This document shows, piece by piece, positions 6,118 through 13,570 of a stretch of DNA of 17,046 nt. The DNA comes from Candidatus Fermentibacteraceae bacterium. Its GTDB lineage: Bacteria > Fermentibacterota > Fermentibacteria > Fermentibacterales > JCC-6. Numbering within the stretch: the stretch's first letter is position 1; each line of letters starts with the position of its first letter. Below the pieces are notes generated by a model. That model searched no databases and was not told the origin of the DNA. It saw only the letters and a program-made list of their open reading frames with translations. The position numbers and the translations under genes were made by a program. The stretch covers positions 1 to 17,046 of the forward strand of contig JAGGYZ010000277.1 in the NCBI GenBank assembly GCA_021162285.1, written 5' to 3'.

Positions 6118-8804
6118 TGGCTGGAGTATCCATAAAGATCAACGGAAACGACTTCTCTGTGCCGAAGGGCTTTACAATTCTGGACGCGTGTCTTGATGCC
6201 GGCATTAATGTTCCAAGGCTCTGCTACCACACAAAACTTGAAAGTGCAGGGAACTGCCGGGTGTGTGTTGTGGAGGTTGAAGGAATGAATACACTTCCTC
6301 CATCATGCGTTACGCCTGTTGCAGAAAACATGGTTATCAACACGCAGAGTCCCGCTGTAACTGAAGCCAGGAAAGTTATGGTTAACCTGCTTCTAGCTGC
6401 TCACAACTGTGATTGTCTGGTGTGTGAGGCAGCAGGCAGCTGCGAGCTGCAGGACCTCGCATACGAACTTGGCATTGATATCCGTTCAAGGATGTTTGAG
6501 AACTCCAGAGAGGATCTTGAACCTGTGGACAGGTCATCGCCTGTTCTTCAGTATGACCCATCGAAGTGTATCATGTGTACACGGTGCATCAGAGCGTGCA
6601 GTGACATTCAGGGCAAGGGTATTCTTGCCGCTCTCCACCGCGGCGCGGAGATGACCGTTGGAACGGGAGTTTCTGTGTGGAGCAACTCTGCCTGCGACGG
6701 CTGTGGAGAGTGTATTCAGATCTGTCCTACTGGTGCGTTGTCGGAAAAGGAATCACCGGGAGTAAGAAGCTGGGAGGCGGAAAAGGTTCGTACCAGTTGT
6801 GCTTACTGCGGTGTAGGCTGCCAGCTTGATATGTGGGTACATGACAACAAACTCGTAAAGGTCGAAGGTGCAGATATAGAGCCGAATTTTGGTTCCACAT
6901 GTGTAAAGGGGCGTTTTGGGCACACCTTCGTAAACAGAGATGACAGGCTGGAAACACCTCTGATAAGAAAGAACGGCAGGCTGGAGAAAGCGACCTGGAA
7001 CGAGGCAATAGCCCTGGTGGCTGAGAAAATCGGCGGTATCCGGGACAAATACGGCGCAGATGCTGTTGCAGGGCTGTGCTCCGCGAAGGTAACCAACGAA
7101 GAGAACTACCTTTTCCAGAAAATGATGCGTGCTGCAATAGGAACCAATAATGTGGACCATTGCGCCAGGTTGTGCCACGCCTCCACTGTTACCGGCCTTG
7201 CCGCCGCTTTTGGCTCCGGAGCAATGACGAACTCCATAGCTGAACTGGAACACGCTAAGTGTATACTTGTGACAGGATCGAACACAACTGAAACCCATCC
7301 GGTTATTGCCACAGTTATAAGGCGGGCAGTTCGAAAACACGGAGCAAAACTGATCGTGGTGGATCCCAGAAGAATTGACCTTGTAAAAGATGCTGCTGTG
7401 TGGCTGAGACAGAAGAACGGAACAGATGTGGCATGGCTTAACGGAATGATGAATGTGATAATAAGTGAGAATCTGCAGGACACAGAATTCATAGAGGGGA
7501 AAACTGCCGGCTTCGAGGAAATGCTCAGTGTGGTTGAGCTTTTTAACCCGGAGATGGTTGAGAAGATAACCGGAATACCCGGCGAGAAAATTATTGAGGC
7601 TGCGAGGATATTTGCAGAGGCGGAGGTCTCATCAATTGTTTATTCAATGGGTATCACGCAGCATATAACCGGCACAGACAACGTTCTGTCTGTTGCCAAC
7701 CTTGCCATGCTCACAGGGAATGTGGGAAGATCTTCAAGCGGTGTTAACCCTCTGCGCGGACAGAACAACGTTCAGGGGGCATGTGATGTAGGCGGGCTTC
7801 CGGATGTATACCCGGGGTACCAGAAGGTTGCAGATCCGGCAAACAGAAAGAAATTTGAACAGGCATGGGGAAAACAGCTTTCTCCTGACAACGGGCTTAC
7901 CGTGATGGAGATCATCGATTCTCTCGAAACAGGAAAAGTAAAGGGACTGATCATAATGGGAGAGAACCCCATGGTTTCAGATCCCAACCTGAACCATGCG
8001 GAGAGGGCACTGGATTCCGCGGAGTTCCTTGTTGTGTCCGATATTTTTCTTACGGAAACAGCCGAAAAAGCCAATGTGGTTCTTCCGGCGGCATCGTTTG
8101 CAGAGAAAAACGGTAGTTTCACAAACACAGAGAGAAGGGTTATTCTTGTTCGAAAGGCACTTGATGCTCCAGGGGAGGCAAGATCCGACTGGCAGATAAT
8201 ATGCGACCTTTCAACAGCACTGGGTTATCCCATGAGTTACAGCAGCTCTGCCGGGATAATGGATGAAATTGCAGAACTCACCCCTATCTACGGAGGAATT
8301 CATCACGACCGAATTCAGGAAGTCGGGCTGCAGTGGCCCTGCCCAGACCGCAGTCATCCGGGAACAATGTACCTCCACAAAGGAAAGTTCAAACGGGGTA
8401 TGGGTCAGTTCCACCCGGTGGACTTTATTCCTCCAGCAGAATCACCTGACTCCGAGTATCCATTTATTCTTTCAACCGGTAGAATTCTTTTCCACTACCA
8501 CACTGGAAGCATGACCCGCAGAGTGGATGCCCTGAACGAATTTGTCAGTGGGGCTTATGCGGAGATTCATCCTGAAGATGTCCTCCGACTGGGTCTGGTT
8601 GACGGAGGTCCTGTAAGAATAGCAACAAGAAGGGGGCAGATAGAAACCACGGTAAAGTCTACGGAAATGGTTGCCGAGGGCTCGGTGTTTGTTCCGTTCC
8701 ATTTTGCGGAATCTGCTGCCAATGTATTGACAAACGATTCTCTTGATCCTGTGGCAAAAATACCCGAGCTGAAAGTAGCTGCATGCCAGGTAAGCAGAGT
8801 ATGA
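6117..8804 (+). CDS. formate dehydrogenase catalytic subunit, Cys-type, FdsA-like with NuoG-like N-terminus
   Basis: This 895-residue enzyme oxidises formate to CO2, or the reverse, at a bis-pyranopterin Mo or W site. The N-terminus holds a [2Fe-2S] domain (C36, C47, C50, C64), then a His-ligated [4Fe-4S] site (H96, C100, C103, C109). Two ferredoxin clusters follow (C151/154/157/161 and C193/196/199/203). The catalytic part starts with a [4Fe-4S] site (C228, C231, C235, C262). The metal ligand lies in CARLCHAS: C353, encoded by TGC at 7173-7175, so it is a cysteine and not a selenocysteine enzyme, and H354 follows. The C-terminal dinucleotide-binding domain includes STGRILFHYHTGSMTRR (787-803). 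One [2Fe-2S] and five [4Fe-4S]-type Cys/His sets match or resemble soluble NAD-dependent FdsA. Length is near the family norm. Confidence 0.95.
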   Translation: MAGVSIKINGNDFSVPKGFTILDACLDAGINVPRLCYHTKLESAGNCRVCVVEVEGMNTLPPSCVTPVAENMVINTQSPAVTEARKVMVNLLLAAHNCDCLVCEAAGSCELQDLAYELGIDIRSRMFENSREDLEPVDRSSPVLQYDPSKCIMCTRCIRACSDIQGKGILAALHRGAEMTVGTGVSVWSNSACDGCGECIQICPTGALSEKESPGVRSWEAEKVRTSCAYCGVGCQLDMWVHDNKLVKVEGADIEPNFGSTCVKGRFGHTFVNRDDRLETPLIRKNGRLEKATWNEAIALVAEKIGGIRDKYGADAVAGLCSAKVTNEENYLFQKMMRAAIGTNNVDHCARLCHASTVTGLAAAFGSGAMTNSIAELEHAKCILVTGSNTTETHPVIATVIRRAVRKHGAKLIVVDPRRIDLVKDAAVWLRQKNGTDVAWLNGMMNVIISENLQDTEFIEGKTAGFEEMLSVVELFNPEMVEKITGIPGEKIIEAARIFAEAEVSSIVYSMGITQHITGTDNVLSVANLAMLTGNVGRSSSGVNPLRGQNNVQGACDVGGLPDVYPGYQKVADPANRKKFEQAWGKQLSPDNGLTVMEIIDSLETGKVKGLIIMGENPMVSDPNLNHAERALDSAEFLVVSDIFLTETAEKANVVLPAASFAEKNGSFTNTERRVILVRKALDAPGEARSDWQIICDLSTALGYPMSYSSSAGIMDEIAELTPIYGGIHHDRIQEVGLQWPCPDRSHPGTMYLHKGKFKRGMGQFHPVDFIPPAESPDSEYPFILSTGRILFHYHTGSMTRRVDALNEFVSGAYAEIHPEDVLRLGLVDGGPVRIATRRGQIETTVKSTEMVAEGSVFVPFHFAESAANVLTNDSLDPVAKIPELKVAACQVSRV

Positions 8805-9502
8805 CACAACTCTCGGAGATAGCAGTTGTAACAACAGTTCAATCAGGTACAGTTTTTCAGCGGGAAGACAGTCTGGCAGGTGAGACTGGCTTCACACTGA
8901 AGCTGAACGGTAGAGAGGTTGTTGCTTCGGTGTGTTCTCCTGGCAGACTTACAGAGCTCATGTACGGATACCTGTATACGGAGGGTTTGATAAAACCAGG
9001 GAAACAACCGGTAGTAATACACGAGGGCAGAGGGGTTGTGAATGCAGTTGTTGACCAATGCGAACCTCCGCCGGAACCACAGCCGGTCAGGTCGGATTAC
9101 CGCATTACTCCAGAGGTTATCTTCAGACAGGTAAAGGAGTTTACCGGTGCCGGAGATACTTTCAAAGAAACAGGGGCAACCCATTCTGCAGCTATAGGTA
9201 CACAGAATTCTCTCTGCTGTCTTGCAGAAGATATAAGCCGTTCTGCAGCGTTTGAAAAAGCTGTGGGCTGCGGGTATCTGGATAGAATTGATGCAGGCAG
9301 GTGTGTTGTTGTTCTTTCTTCAAGAGTTCATTCGGTTTTTGTTAAGAAATCTGCAACAGCAGGTTTCCCGTTTATTGCCGCCGTTTCCGCACCTACGGCG
9401 AAGGCTGTAAAAGACGCTGAAAGGTTTGGCATATGTCTATGCGGTTTTGTCCGCGGAGAACGGATGAATGTGTACTCGAACAGATGGCGGCTGGGACTAT
9501 GA
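8801..9502 (+). CDS. FdhD-like formate dehydrogenase maturation protein lacking a visible CxxC motif
   Basis: FdhD-family proteins transfer sulfur to the molybdenum cofactor of formate dehydrogenases and bind the bis-MGD cofactor. The 233-residue product shows the family pattern: RLTELMYGYLYTEGLI (49-64), GATHSAAI (125-132), EDISRSAAFEKAVG (143-156) and the C-terminal GFVRGERMNVYS (215-226). The cysteine pair expected just before the FK-TG-TH region is absent; that segment reads RSDYRITPEVIFRQVKEF. The EDxGRHNAxDK signature is also altered. The only close cysteines are C139-C140. The start at 8801 gives an ATGA overlap with the catalytic gene; an ATG at 8783 would extend the protein by six residues. 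It also overlaps mobA by four bases. It may act as a cofactor-binding chaperone or be a divergent sulfurtransferase. Confidence 0.85.
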   Translation: MTQLSEIAVVTTVQSGTVFQREDSLAGETGFTLKLNGREVVASVCSPGRLTELMYGYLYTEGLIKPGKQPVVIHEGRGVVNAVVDQCEPPPEPQPVRSDYRITPEVIFRQVKEFTGAGDTFKETGATHSAAIGTQNSLCCLAEDISRSAAFEKAVGCGYLDRIDAGRCVVVLSSRVHSVFVKKSATAGFPFIAAVSAPTAKAVKDAERFGICLCGFVRGERMNVYSNRWRLGL

Positions 9503-10089
9503 TTTTCAAAGATGTGTCACTGCTTGTTCTGGCCGGAGGCGAGTCCAGCAGGATGGGTTTTCCCAAATACCTTCTGCCGGCTTCCGGAGGCACAGTTACC
9601 GATCATATCATCAACAGGCTTGGGGGTATGTTCACCGAGGTTATTGTTGCCGGCAGAGGTCTTGAACTGACCCGCACCGATGCAAGAGTTGTTGAGGATG
9701 TGCGCATGAAGAGAACACCTCTTGTGGGAATTCTTTCCGGCGTTCTGGCAGCAGAAACCCCCCGTGTATTCGTGATCGGCTGTGACATGCCTTTTGTGAG
9801 GAAACAGTTGATTCGCCGCCTTGTTATTGAAACAGACAGTGATGTTGTGGTGCCTGTTGTAAGGGGATACCATGAACCTCTGTGTGCAGTTTACAGCAGC
9901 TCTGCTGCAGAAAATATACAACGATATCTTGATGCCGGAGGCAGCAAAGTAACGGGTTTTTACAGTTCTGTAACGGTAACCGAAATAAGTGAGCAGGAGG
10001 TGCGGAAGGCAGACCCTTTTCTGGAGTCGTTTATCAACCTGAACACACCACGGGATTACGAAAAGTGGAGTTCTGTCTGGGCAGAGTAA
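9499..10089 (+). CDS. mobA: molybdenum cofactor guanylyltransferase (MobA-like)
   Basis: MobA joins GMP to molybdopterin to make the guanine dinucleotide cofactor needed by formate dehydrogenase. The 196-residue protein starts with the nucleotidyltransferase signature LVLAGGESSRMGFPK (10-24), followed by PLVGILSGV (about 76-84) and CDMPF (about 95-99). The ATG at 9499 overlaps the FdhD stop as ATGA and has GGCGG and GGG upstream; an upstream ATG at 9433 would add 22 unrelated residues and is rejected. Placement between fdhD and the receiver gene indicates a dedicated cofactor supply within the operon. Low similarity to related NTP transferases is possible, but context makes MobA the best call. 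Confidence 0.88.
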   Translation: MIFKDVSLLVLAGGESSRMGFPKYLLPASGGTVTDHIINRLGGMFTEVIVAGRGLELTRTDARVVEDVRMKRTPLVGILSGVLAAETPRVFVIGCDMPFVRKQLIRRLVIETDSDVVVPVVRGYHEPLCAVYSSSAAENIQRYLDAGGSKVTGFYSSVTVTEISEQEVRKADPFLESFINLNTPRDYEKWSSVWAE

Positions 10090-10100
10090 GGAATCGGATT

Positions 10101-10499
10101 ATGGCAGAGAAAATCAGAGTTTTGTTTATAGATGATGATTTCGATTTTGTGAAAGCAGCCGGTGTTGTCTTTGATTCAATGGGGCTTGAAGTCATACCGG
10201 CATCAACTGAGGCTGAAGGGTTTCAAAAGCTGCAGACAGAACAAGCCGATGTCATTGTTCTTGACCTTGTGCTGGAGAATGTTGATGAGGGTTTCAGTAT
10301 TGTAAGAAAGATTCGTAACAGGTTTAACAGTGATGTTCCAGTTGTTATGCTTTCATCACTGGCTGAGATAACCGGTCGTTCGCTTAAGCCGGAGGAACAC
10401 CCTGACTACTTCCCGGTGAACAGGTTTCTGGAGAAACCGGTTTCTCCAGGTACGCTTATCCGTCAAATCAGGGATGTACTGGGGAAGGGAGATGTGTAG
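10101..10499 (+). CDS. stand-alone response regulator receiver protein in the fdh operon
   Basis: This 132-residue protein is a single receiver domain with no output domain. It has the acidic pair D11-D12 (FIDDD), phosphoacceptor D55 in VIVLDLVLEN, S85 in MLSS and K112 in FLEKP. All residues needed for phosphorylation are present. The start at 10101 is preceded by AAGGA at a fitting distance; the ATG at 10065 lies inside mobA and is rejected. The gene follows mobA by 11 bases. The following nuoE-like gene begins directly after its TAG stop and in the same reading frame, so the two are one codon away from being a fusion. It may control assembly or activity of the dehydrogenase rather than transcription, which is inference. 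No kinase gene is adjacent. Confidence 0.88.
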   Translation: MAEKIRVLFIDDDFDFVKAAGVVFDSMGLEVIPASTEAEGFQKLQTEQADVIVLDLVLENVDEGFSIVRKIRNRFNSDVPVVMLSSLAEITGRSLKPEEHPDYFPVNRFLEKPVSPGTLIRQIRDVLGKGDV

Positions 10500-10961
10500 T
10501 TGACACGCAGCGCAAAACAGATTGTTTCTGAGGCCGTTTTGGAATTAGGTGACGGCAGGGAGAGACTTGTTCAGATTATTACAAGGGTTAACAACGAGCT
10601 GGGCTATGTTCCATCTGATGCAGTTGATGCTATTGCAGCTACCACAGGTATCACTCCTGCAGAAGTTTACAGTGTTGTAAGCTTTTACAGCTTTTTCAGT
10701 TCAAAACCCCGTGGAAGAAACATCATTCGGATATGCAGTACCATCAGCTGCGCCATGGCCGGGCAGGGAGAGGTTCTTCAGGCACTGATTGATGAGTTCG
10801 GTGTAGAGCCTTTTGAGACAACTGCAGACAATCGTTTAACAATAGAGACCACTCCGTGTATAGGTCTTTGTGACCAGGCTCCGGCTATGCTTGTAAATGG
10901 AAAACCCTTTGTGAGGCTGACTCCGGAGAAGGCGTGTGAGATCGTACGCAGGTTGAAATAG
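10500..10961 (+). CDS. NuoE/FdsG-like [2Fe-2S] subunit of NAD-dependent formate dehydrogenase
   Basis: The 153-residue protein is the thioredoxin-fold [2Fe-2S] partner of the NuoF-like subunit. The cluster ligands are C79 and C84 (ICSTISC) and C120 and C124 (PCIGLC). The helical N-terminus with NNELGYVPSDAVDAIA is typical of the family, and the length is normal. The start is a TTG at 10500, immediately after the TAG stop of the receiver gene, with GGGAAGGGAG-type ribosome binding sequence at 10481-10491 eight bases before it. A TTG a few codons later is the only other near option. It is separated from its NuoF partner by four genes, which is unusual because the two are mostly adjacent. Confidence 0.92.
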   Translation: MTRSAKQIVSEAVLELGDGRERLVQIITRVNNELGYVPSDAVDAIAATTGITPAEVYSVVSFYSFFSSKPRGRNIIRICSTISCAMAGQGEVLQALIDEFGVEPFETTADNRLTIETTPCIGLCDQAPAMLVNGKPFVRLTPEKACEIVRRLK

Positions 10962-11026
10962 CGGCATCTGCAGTAAAACTGCTTGACTTCATGCTGCAGG
11001 TGTAAAGTACGAAAGAGGGCGGTATC
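10962..11026. other. short gap after the fdh operon with a weak hairpin
   Basis: GCAGT-AAA-ACTGC (10970-10982) could form a five-pair hairpin followed by TTGACTT, a poor terminator at best. Two CTGCAG palindromes are also present. No strong terminator or promoter is seen, so read-through into the next gene is possible. Confidence 0.25.
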
Positions 11027-12526
11027 ATGAGTTTGATTTTGTGTGTGTTGCTTCTTGCAGAACCTGATGTTGTGTGGTCTGCAGTTACAAGCGGTGGCGT
11101 TTACTGTTCTGTAGACATGGGTGACCTGGATGATGACGGAATCTCCGATGTTGCCTGCGGTGTAAACTTCTGGGACGGAGAGCCAACCGTCTGGGTGGTA
11201 TCGGGAATTGATGGCTCAACAATCTGGACCAGCGATCAGTACAACGGCATCTATTCAAACGAGGGGTTCAAATGGTTTCCGGATATGAACGGCGACGGGA
11301 AACGCGAGCTTCTTGTGGCAACGCCGGGAGGTTACGCCCCGCCAGGTCGTTCGCTTTACCTGATCTCAGGCGCTGACGGATCCACCGTCTGGGAATGGGC
11401 TGCATGTTCGGTTATGCCTTCCAACACAGGCTGGGGATACTGCTGCACCGTTCTGCCTGACATGAACAGCGATGGTGTACCTGAATGTGCTGCCGGTTTT
11501 GGCACTTCAGGTTCTTCCAACACAGGGCTTCTGGCATGTATAGACGGAGCGGCAGGAGACAGCCTGTGGACACTGTGGCTTCCCGATGCAGGAGAGGATG
11601 TTGAATCCTTTGTTGATGTTAACGCTGATGGAGTAGCTGAAATTCTGCTTGCTGTAGGCGGTAACGGATATGCTGGAGAGCCTGCGCAGCTGGTTGACGG
11701 ATTTTCGGGAACCGTGCTGTGGCAGAAAGACCCGGGCGGAGACTGCATGGCTATTGCTCTGATTGATCGATCAGATACATGGCCGCTTGCGGCATTCTGT
11801 ACTTTCAATGGCAAAGTAGAGTGCTACGACGGTGGTGGTTCAACGATCTGGAACTACGATGGAGCCGGTACATACATGGACATACAAGGCGGTCCTGACG
11901 TTAACGGCGACGGTACCGGAGATGTTGCCCTGGCAGCGGATGACGGTGGAATACTGTGCCTCTCAGGCGCAGACGGATCAGTTCTGTGGAGCTATCCAAG
12001 CGGTGCCGATACATGGTCTGTGGTGTGGGTAGATTCTGTGCTTCTTCAGGGACAGCCGGTTCCGTGCATTGCTTCAGGTTCTGTTAACGGAAGGTCTGTT
12101 TGTCTTGTTAACGCGTTAACTGGAGCCCTGGTGTGGGAGATGCCTTTTACAGAAAGGGTTTACAATGTCTCGGTGGTTCAGCTTGACTATCTATCTCCTG
12201 TAGTTGTTGCCGGACTGCAGGATCAGCTTCCTCTTCCAACTCATGCATGGGCACTTGCGACTTCCACAGAAACCGGTACAGGCGGTTCCTCTCCGGAGGA
12301 AGAGCTGATTCGTCCGGTGAATCCGTCGGAGGGTATGCTTTTATTTTCCGTTCTCCGGGAAGATGATGTTAGAGTTCAATGTTTTGATCTAAGCGGAAGA
12401 ATGGTTTATCAGGGGCAGTTCTCAGGCTCCCAGTCTGTAACCGGTGTTCCTGTGAATCCCGGAGTTTACATCCTTCGGGCAAGTGCTGGAAGCTTCACTG
12501 AAAACACGAAAGTTACCGTACTGTAA
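11027..12526 (+). CDS. secreted FG-GAP/PQQ-like beta-propeller protein with T9SS-type C-terminal sorting domain
   Basis: The 499-residue product begins with a short hydrophobic stretch MSLILCVLLLA, a minimal signal-peptide-like segment. The body has five calcium-loop motifs of the D-x-(N/D)-x-D-G type: DLDDDG (33-38), DMNGDG (86-91), DMNSDG (145-150), DVNADG (197-202) and DVNGDG (291-296). They alternate with PQQ-like blade ends such as LISGADGSTVWEW (112-124) and LSGADGSVLWSY (312-323). A linker rich in Thr, Gly and Ser leads to a C-terminal beta domain (about 428-499) with VNPSEGML, FDLSGRMVY and VNPGVYILRAS, the pattern of type A T9SS sorting domains. It is therefore likely extracellular or surface-attached; its ligand is unknown. 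GAGGGCGG precedes the ATG. Confidence 0.85.
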   Translation: MSLILCVLLLAEPDVVWSAVTSGGVYCSVDMGDLDDDGISDVACGVNFWDGEPTVWVVSGIDGSTIWTSDQYNGIYSNEGFKWFPDMNGDGKRELLVATPGGYAPPGRSLYLISGADGSTVWEWAACSVMPSNTGWGYCCTVLPDMNSDGVPECAAGFGTSGSSNTGLLACIDGAAGDSLWTLWLPDAGEDVESFVDVNADGVAEILLAVGGNGYAGEPAQLVDGFSGTVLWQKDPGGDCMAIALIDRSDTWPLAAFCTFNGKVECYDGGGSTIWNYDGAGTYMDIQGGPDVNGDGTGDVALAADDGGILCLSGADGSVLWSYPSGADTWSVVWVDSVLLQGQPVPCIASGSVNGRSVCLVNALTGALVWEMPFTERVYNVSVVQLDYLSPVVVAGLQDQLPLPTHAWALATSTETGTGGSSPEEELIRPVNPSEGMLLFSVLREDDVRVQCFDLSGRMVYQGQFSGSQSVTGVPVNPGVYILRASAGSFTENTKVTVL

Positions 12527-12531
12527 GAAAA

Positions 12532-12552
12532 GGGGGGCTGTTGAAGCCCCCC
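12532..12552. terminator. intrinsic terminator between convergent genes
   Basis: GGGGGGCT (12532-12539) pairs perfectly with AGCCCCCC (12545-12552) around a five-base loop. On the minus strand the hairpin is followed by TTTTC, so it is a proper intrinsic terminator for the tyrosine recombinase. For the propeller gene it is only six bases after the stop and would act as a hairpin without a U-tract. Confidence 0.8.
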
Positions 12553-12571
12553 ACCTGCAATAACAGTTGTA

Positions 12572-13405
12572 CTAGAACCTGTCCAGTGGGCTGAGAACCC
12601 TGAGGTGTGTGCGGTTTTTGGCAAGTTTGAGATACGGTGTGATCATAGAAGGTGTTGAAATACCGAGAAGTCTCTGCACCATTTTTCTGTCTGTTCCGTC
12701 CTCAAGAAGATGAACTGCAAAGCTGTGTCGCAGCCAGCCAAGAGTTGCCTTCTTGTCGATTCCCGCCTCGGCAAGAGCATCGGTAAATGCACGCTGAATA
12801 GTTCTGGCGGAAACAAAGCTGGTTCTTCCCCGTCCCGGGAATACATAGGGTGAAGGATCGGTCCTGAGATCAAGGTACTGTCCGAGAATTCTTCCAGTGG
12901 TTTTTGCAAGAATGGTGTCTCGGAGGAATTTACCTTCAGGGCTGTACACGTGTATAATATTGTTGTCGAGATCCACATGCTCCCGCCGGAGTATGGCAGT
13001 TTCACTTACTCTTAGGCCGCTGGAGTAAATAAACATCAGGGACAGGCGGTATTTCAGGTCATGGACATGCTGGAAGACTTCTGCTATTTCGTCGCGTGTA
13101 AAAACACCGTGAAGAGGAACTTTTTTTGCAATGACGCCGGGTCCTGGAAGAGGATTGTCTTTTTTCAGAACCTGAGAGTACAGATACCTGATTGCACTCT
13201 GGGCCTGGTTGATGTAAGACAGAGATTTTCCCTCGCTTACAAGATCCTCAAGATAGTCTCTGAGATCGCTCTTTGTAAGGTCACCTGTTTTTTCTCCAAA
13301 GTGGTTCACAAGACGGCGAAGGTGGGATACATAACTGTTGGCAGTTTTTGGACTGCGGCCGGAAATTTCCAGCTGTTTTCTGGTATCTTCCACAAAGTTC
13401 ATCAT
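12572..13405 (-). CDS. tyrosine recombinase (XerC/D-like integrase) with substituted active-site histidines
   Basis: The 277-residue protein has a SAM-like core-binding domain (about 1-85) and a catalytic domain (about 95-277). Visible catalytic residues are R132 in SSGLRVSE, K159 in the beta-hairpin, R226 in WLRHSFAVHLLE and nucleophile Y258. The usual HxxR box reads GWLR (G223 instead of His). The LGH box after the next helix reads LGI (I249 instead of His or Trp). The C-terminal SPLD motif is typical of the family. It starts at an ATG (13405) with AGGTAA upstream; a second ATG follows directly. It has its own strong promoter and a terminator and stands alone. It may be a host Xer, a relic of an integrated element or an inversion recombinase; no partner site is evident. 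Confidence 0.88.
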   Translation of the reverse strand: MMNFVEDTRKQLEISGRSPKTANSYVSHLRRLVNHFGEKTGDLTKSDLRDYLEDLVSEGKSLSYINQAQSAIRYLYSQVLKKDNPLPGPGVIAKKVPLHGVFTRDEIAEVFQHVHDLKYRLSLMFIYSSGLRVSETAILRREHVDLDNNIIHVYSPEGKFLRDTILAKTTGRILGQYLDLRTDPSPYVFPGRGRTSFVSARTIQRAFTDALAEAGIDKKATLGWLRHSFAVHLLEDGTDRKMVQRLLGISTPSMITPYLKLAKNRTHLRVLSPLDRF

Positions 13406-13451
13406 TCAGTTACCTCATTTCTTATTGTTATTGTAACTCGTCACTTCAGCA

Positions 13452-13480
13452 ATAATAAATTGCATCAATGACAATGTCAA
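13452..13480 (-). promoter_or_regulatory. near-consensus promoter of the tyrosine recombinase
   Basis: On the minus strand TTGACA (13480-13475) and TATTAT (13457-13452) are separated by exactly 17 bases, a perfect -35 and a five-of-six -10. The expected transcript starts near 13445, about 40 bases before the ATG. A palindrome TGACA-A-TGTCA (13469-13479) overlaps the -35 and could be an operator. A weaker plus-strand promoter, TTGTGC (13494-13499) and TATTCT (13517-13522) spaced by 17, may serve the divergent sensor kinase gene. Confidence 0.7.
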
Positions 13481-13570
13481 GCGCTATTAGCCATTGTGCA
13501 TGAATAAAGAAGGTGTTATTCTTTTAAGACTGTATGCAAGCAAGTTCAGCCATATTCAGGGGGGCATTCA

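Noticed and set aside
7173..7175. Possible selenocysteine codon in the formate dehydrogenase active site
   Set aside because: The codon is TGC, an ordinary cysteine, and the frame is open throughout.
9433..9498. Upstream ATG for mobA
   Set aside because: The 22 extra residues do not resemble the family; the ATG at 9499 gives a four-base ATGA overlap and places the LAGGxSxRMG motif at the usual distance from the N-terminus.
4924..10961. Complex I (nuoE, nuoF, nuoG) or [FeFe]-hydrogenase cluster
   Set aside because: The large subunit has a full Mo/W-bisPGD catalytic domain with CARLCH and is followed by FdhD- and MobA-like genes; no H-cluster motifs or membrane subunits are present.
13461..13505. 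Possible recombination (dif or att-like) site near the recombinase promoter
   Set aside because: ACAATG and CATTGT form a spaced inverted repeat, but arms and spacing do not fit a standard 11-6-11 core site, and the sequence is better explained by the promoter and a possible operator. No matching second copy was noticed in the window.
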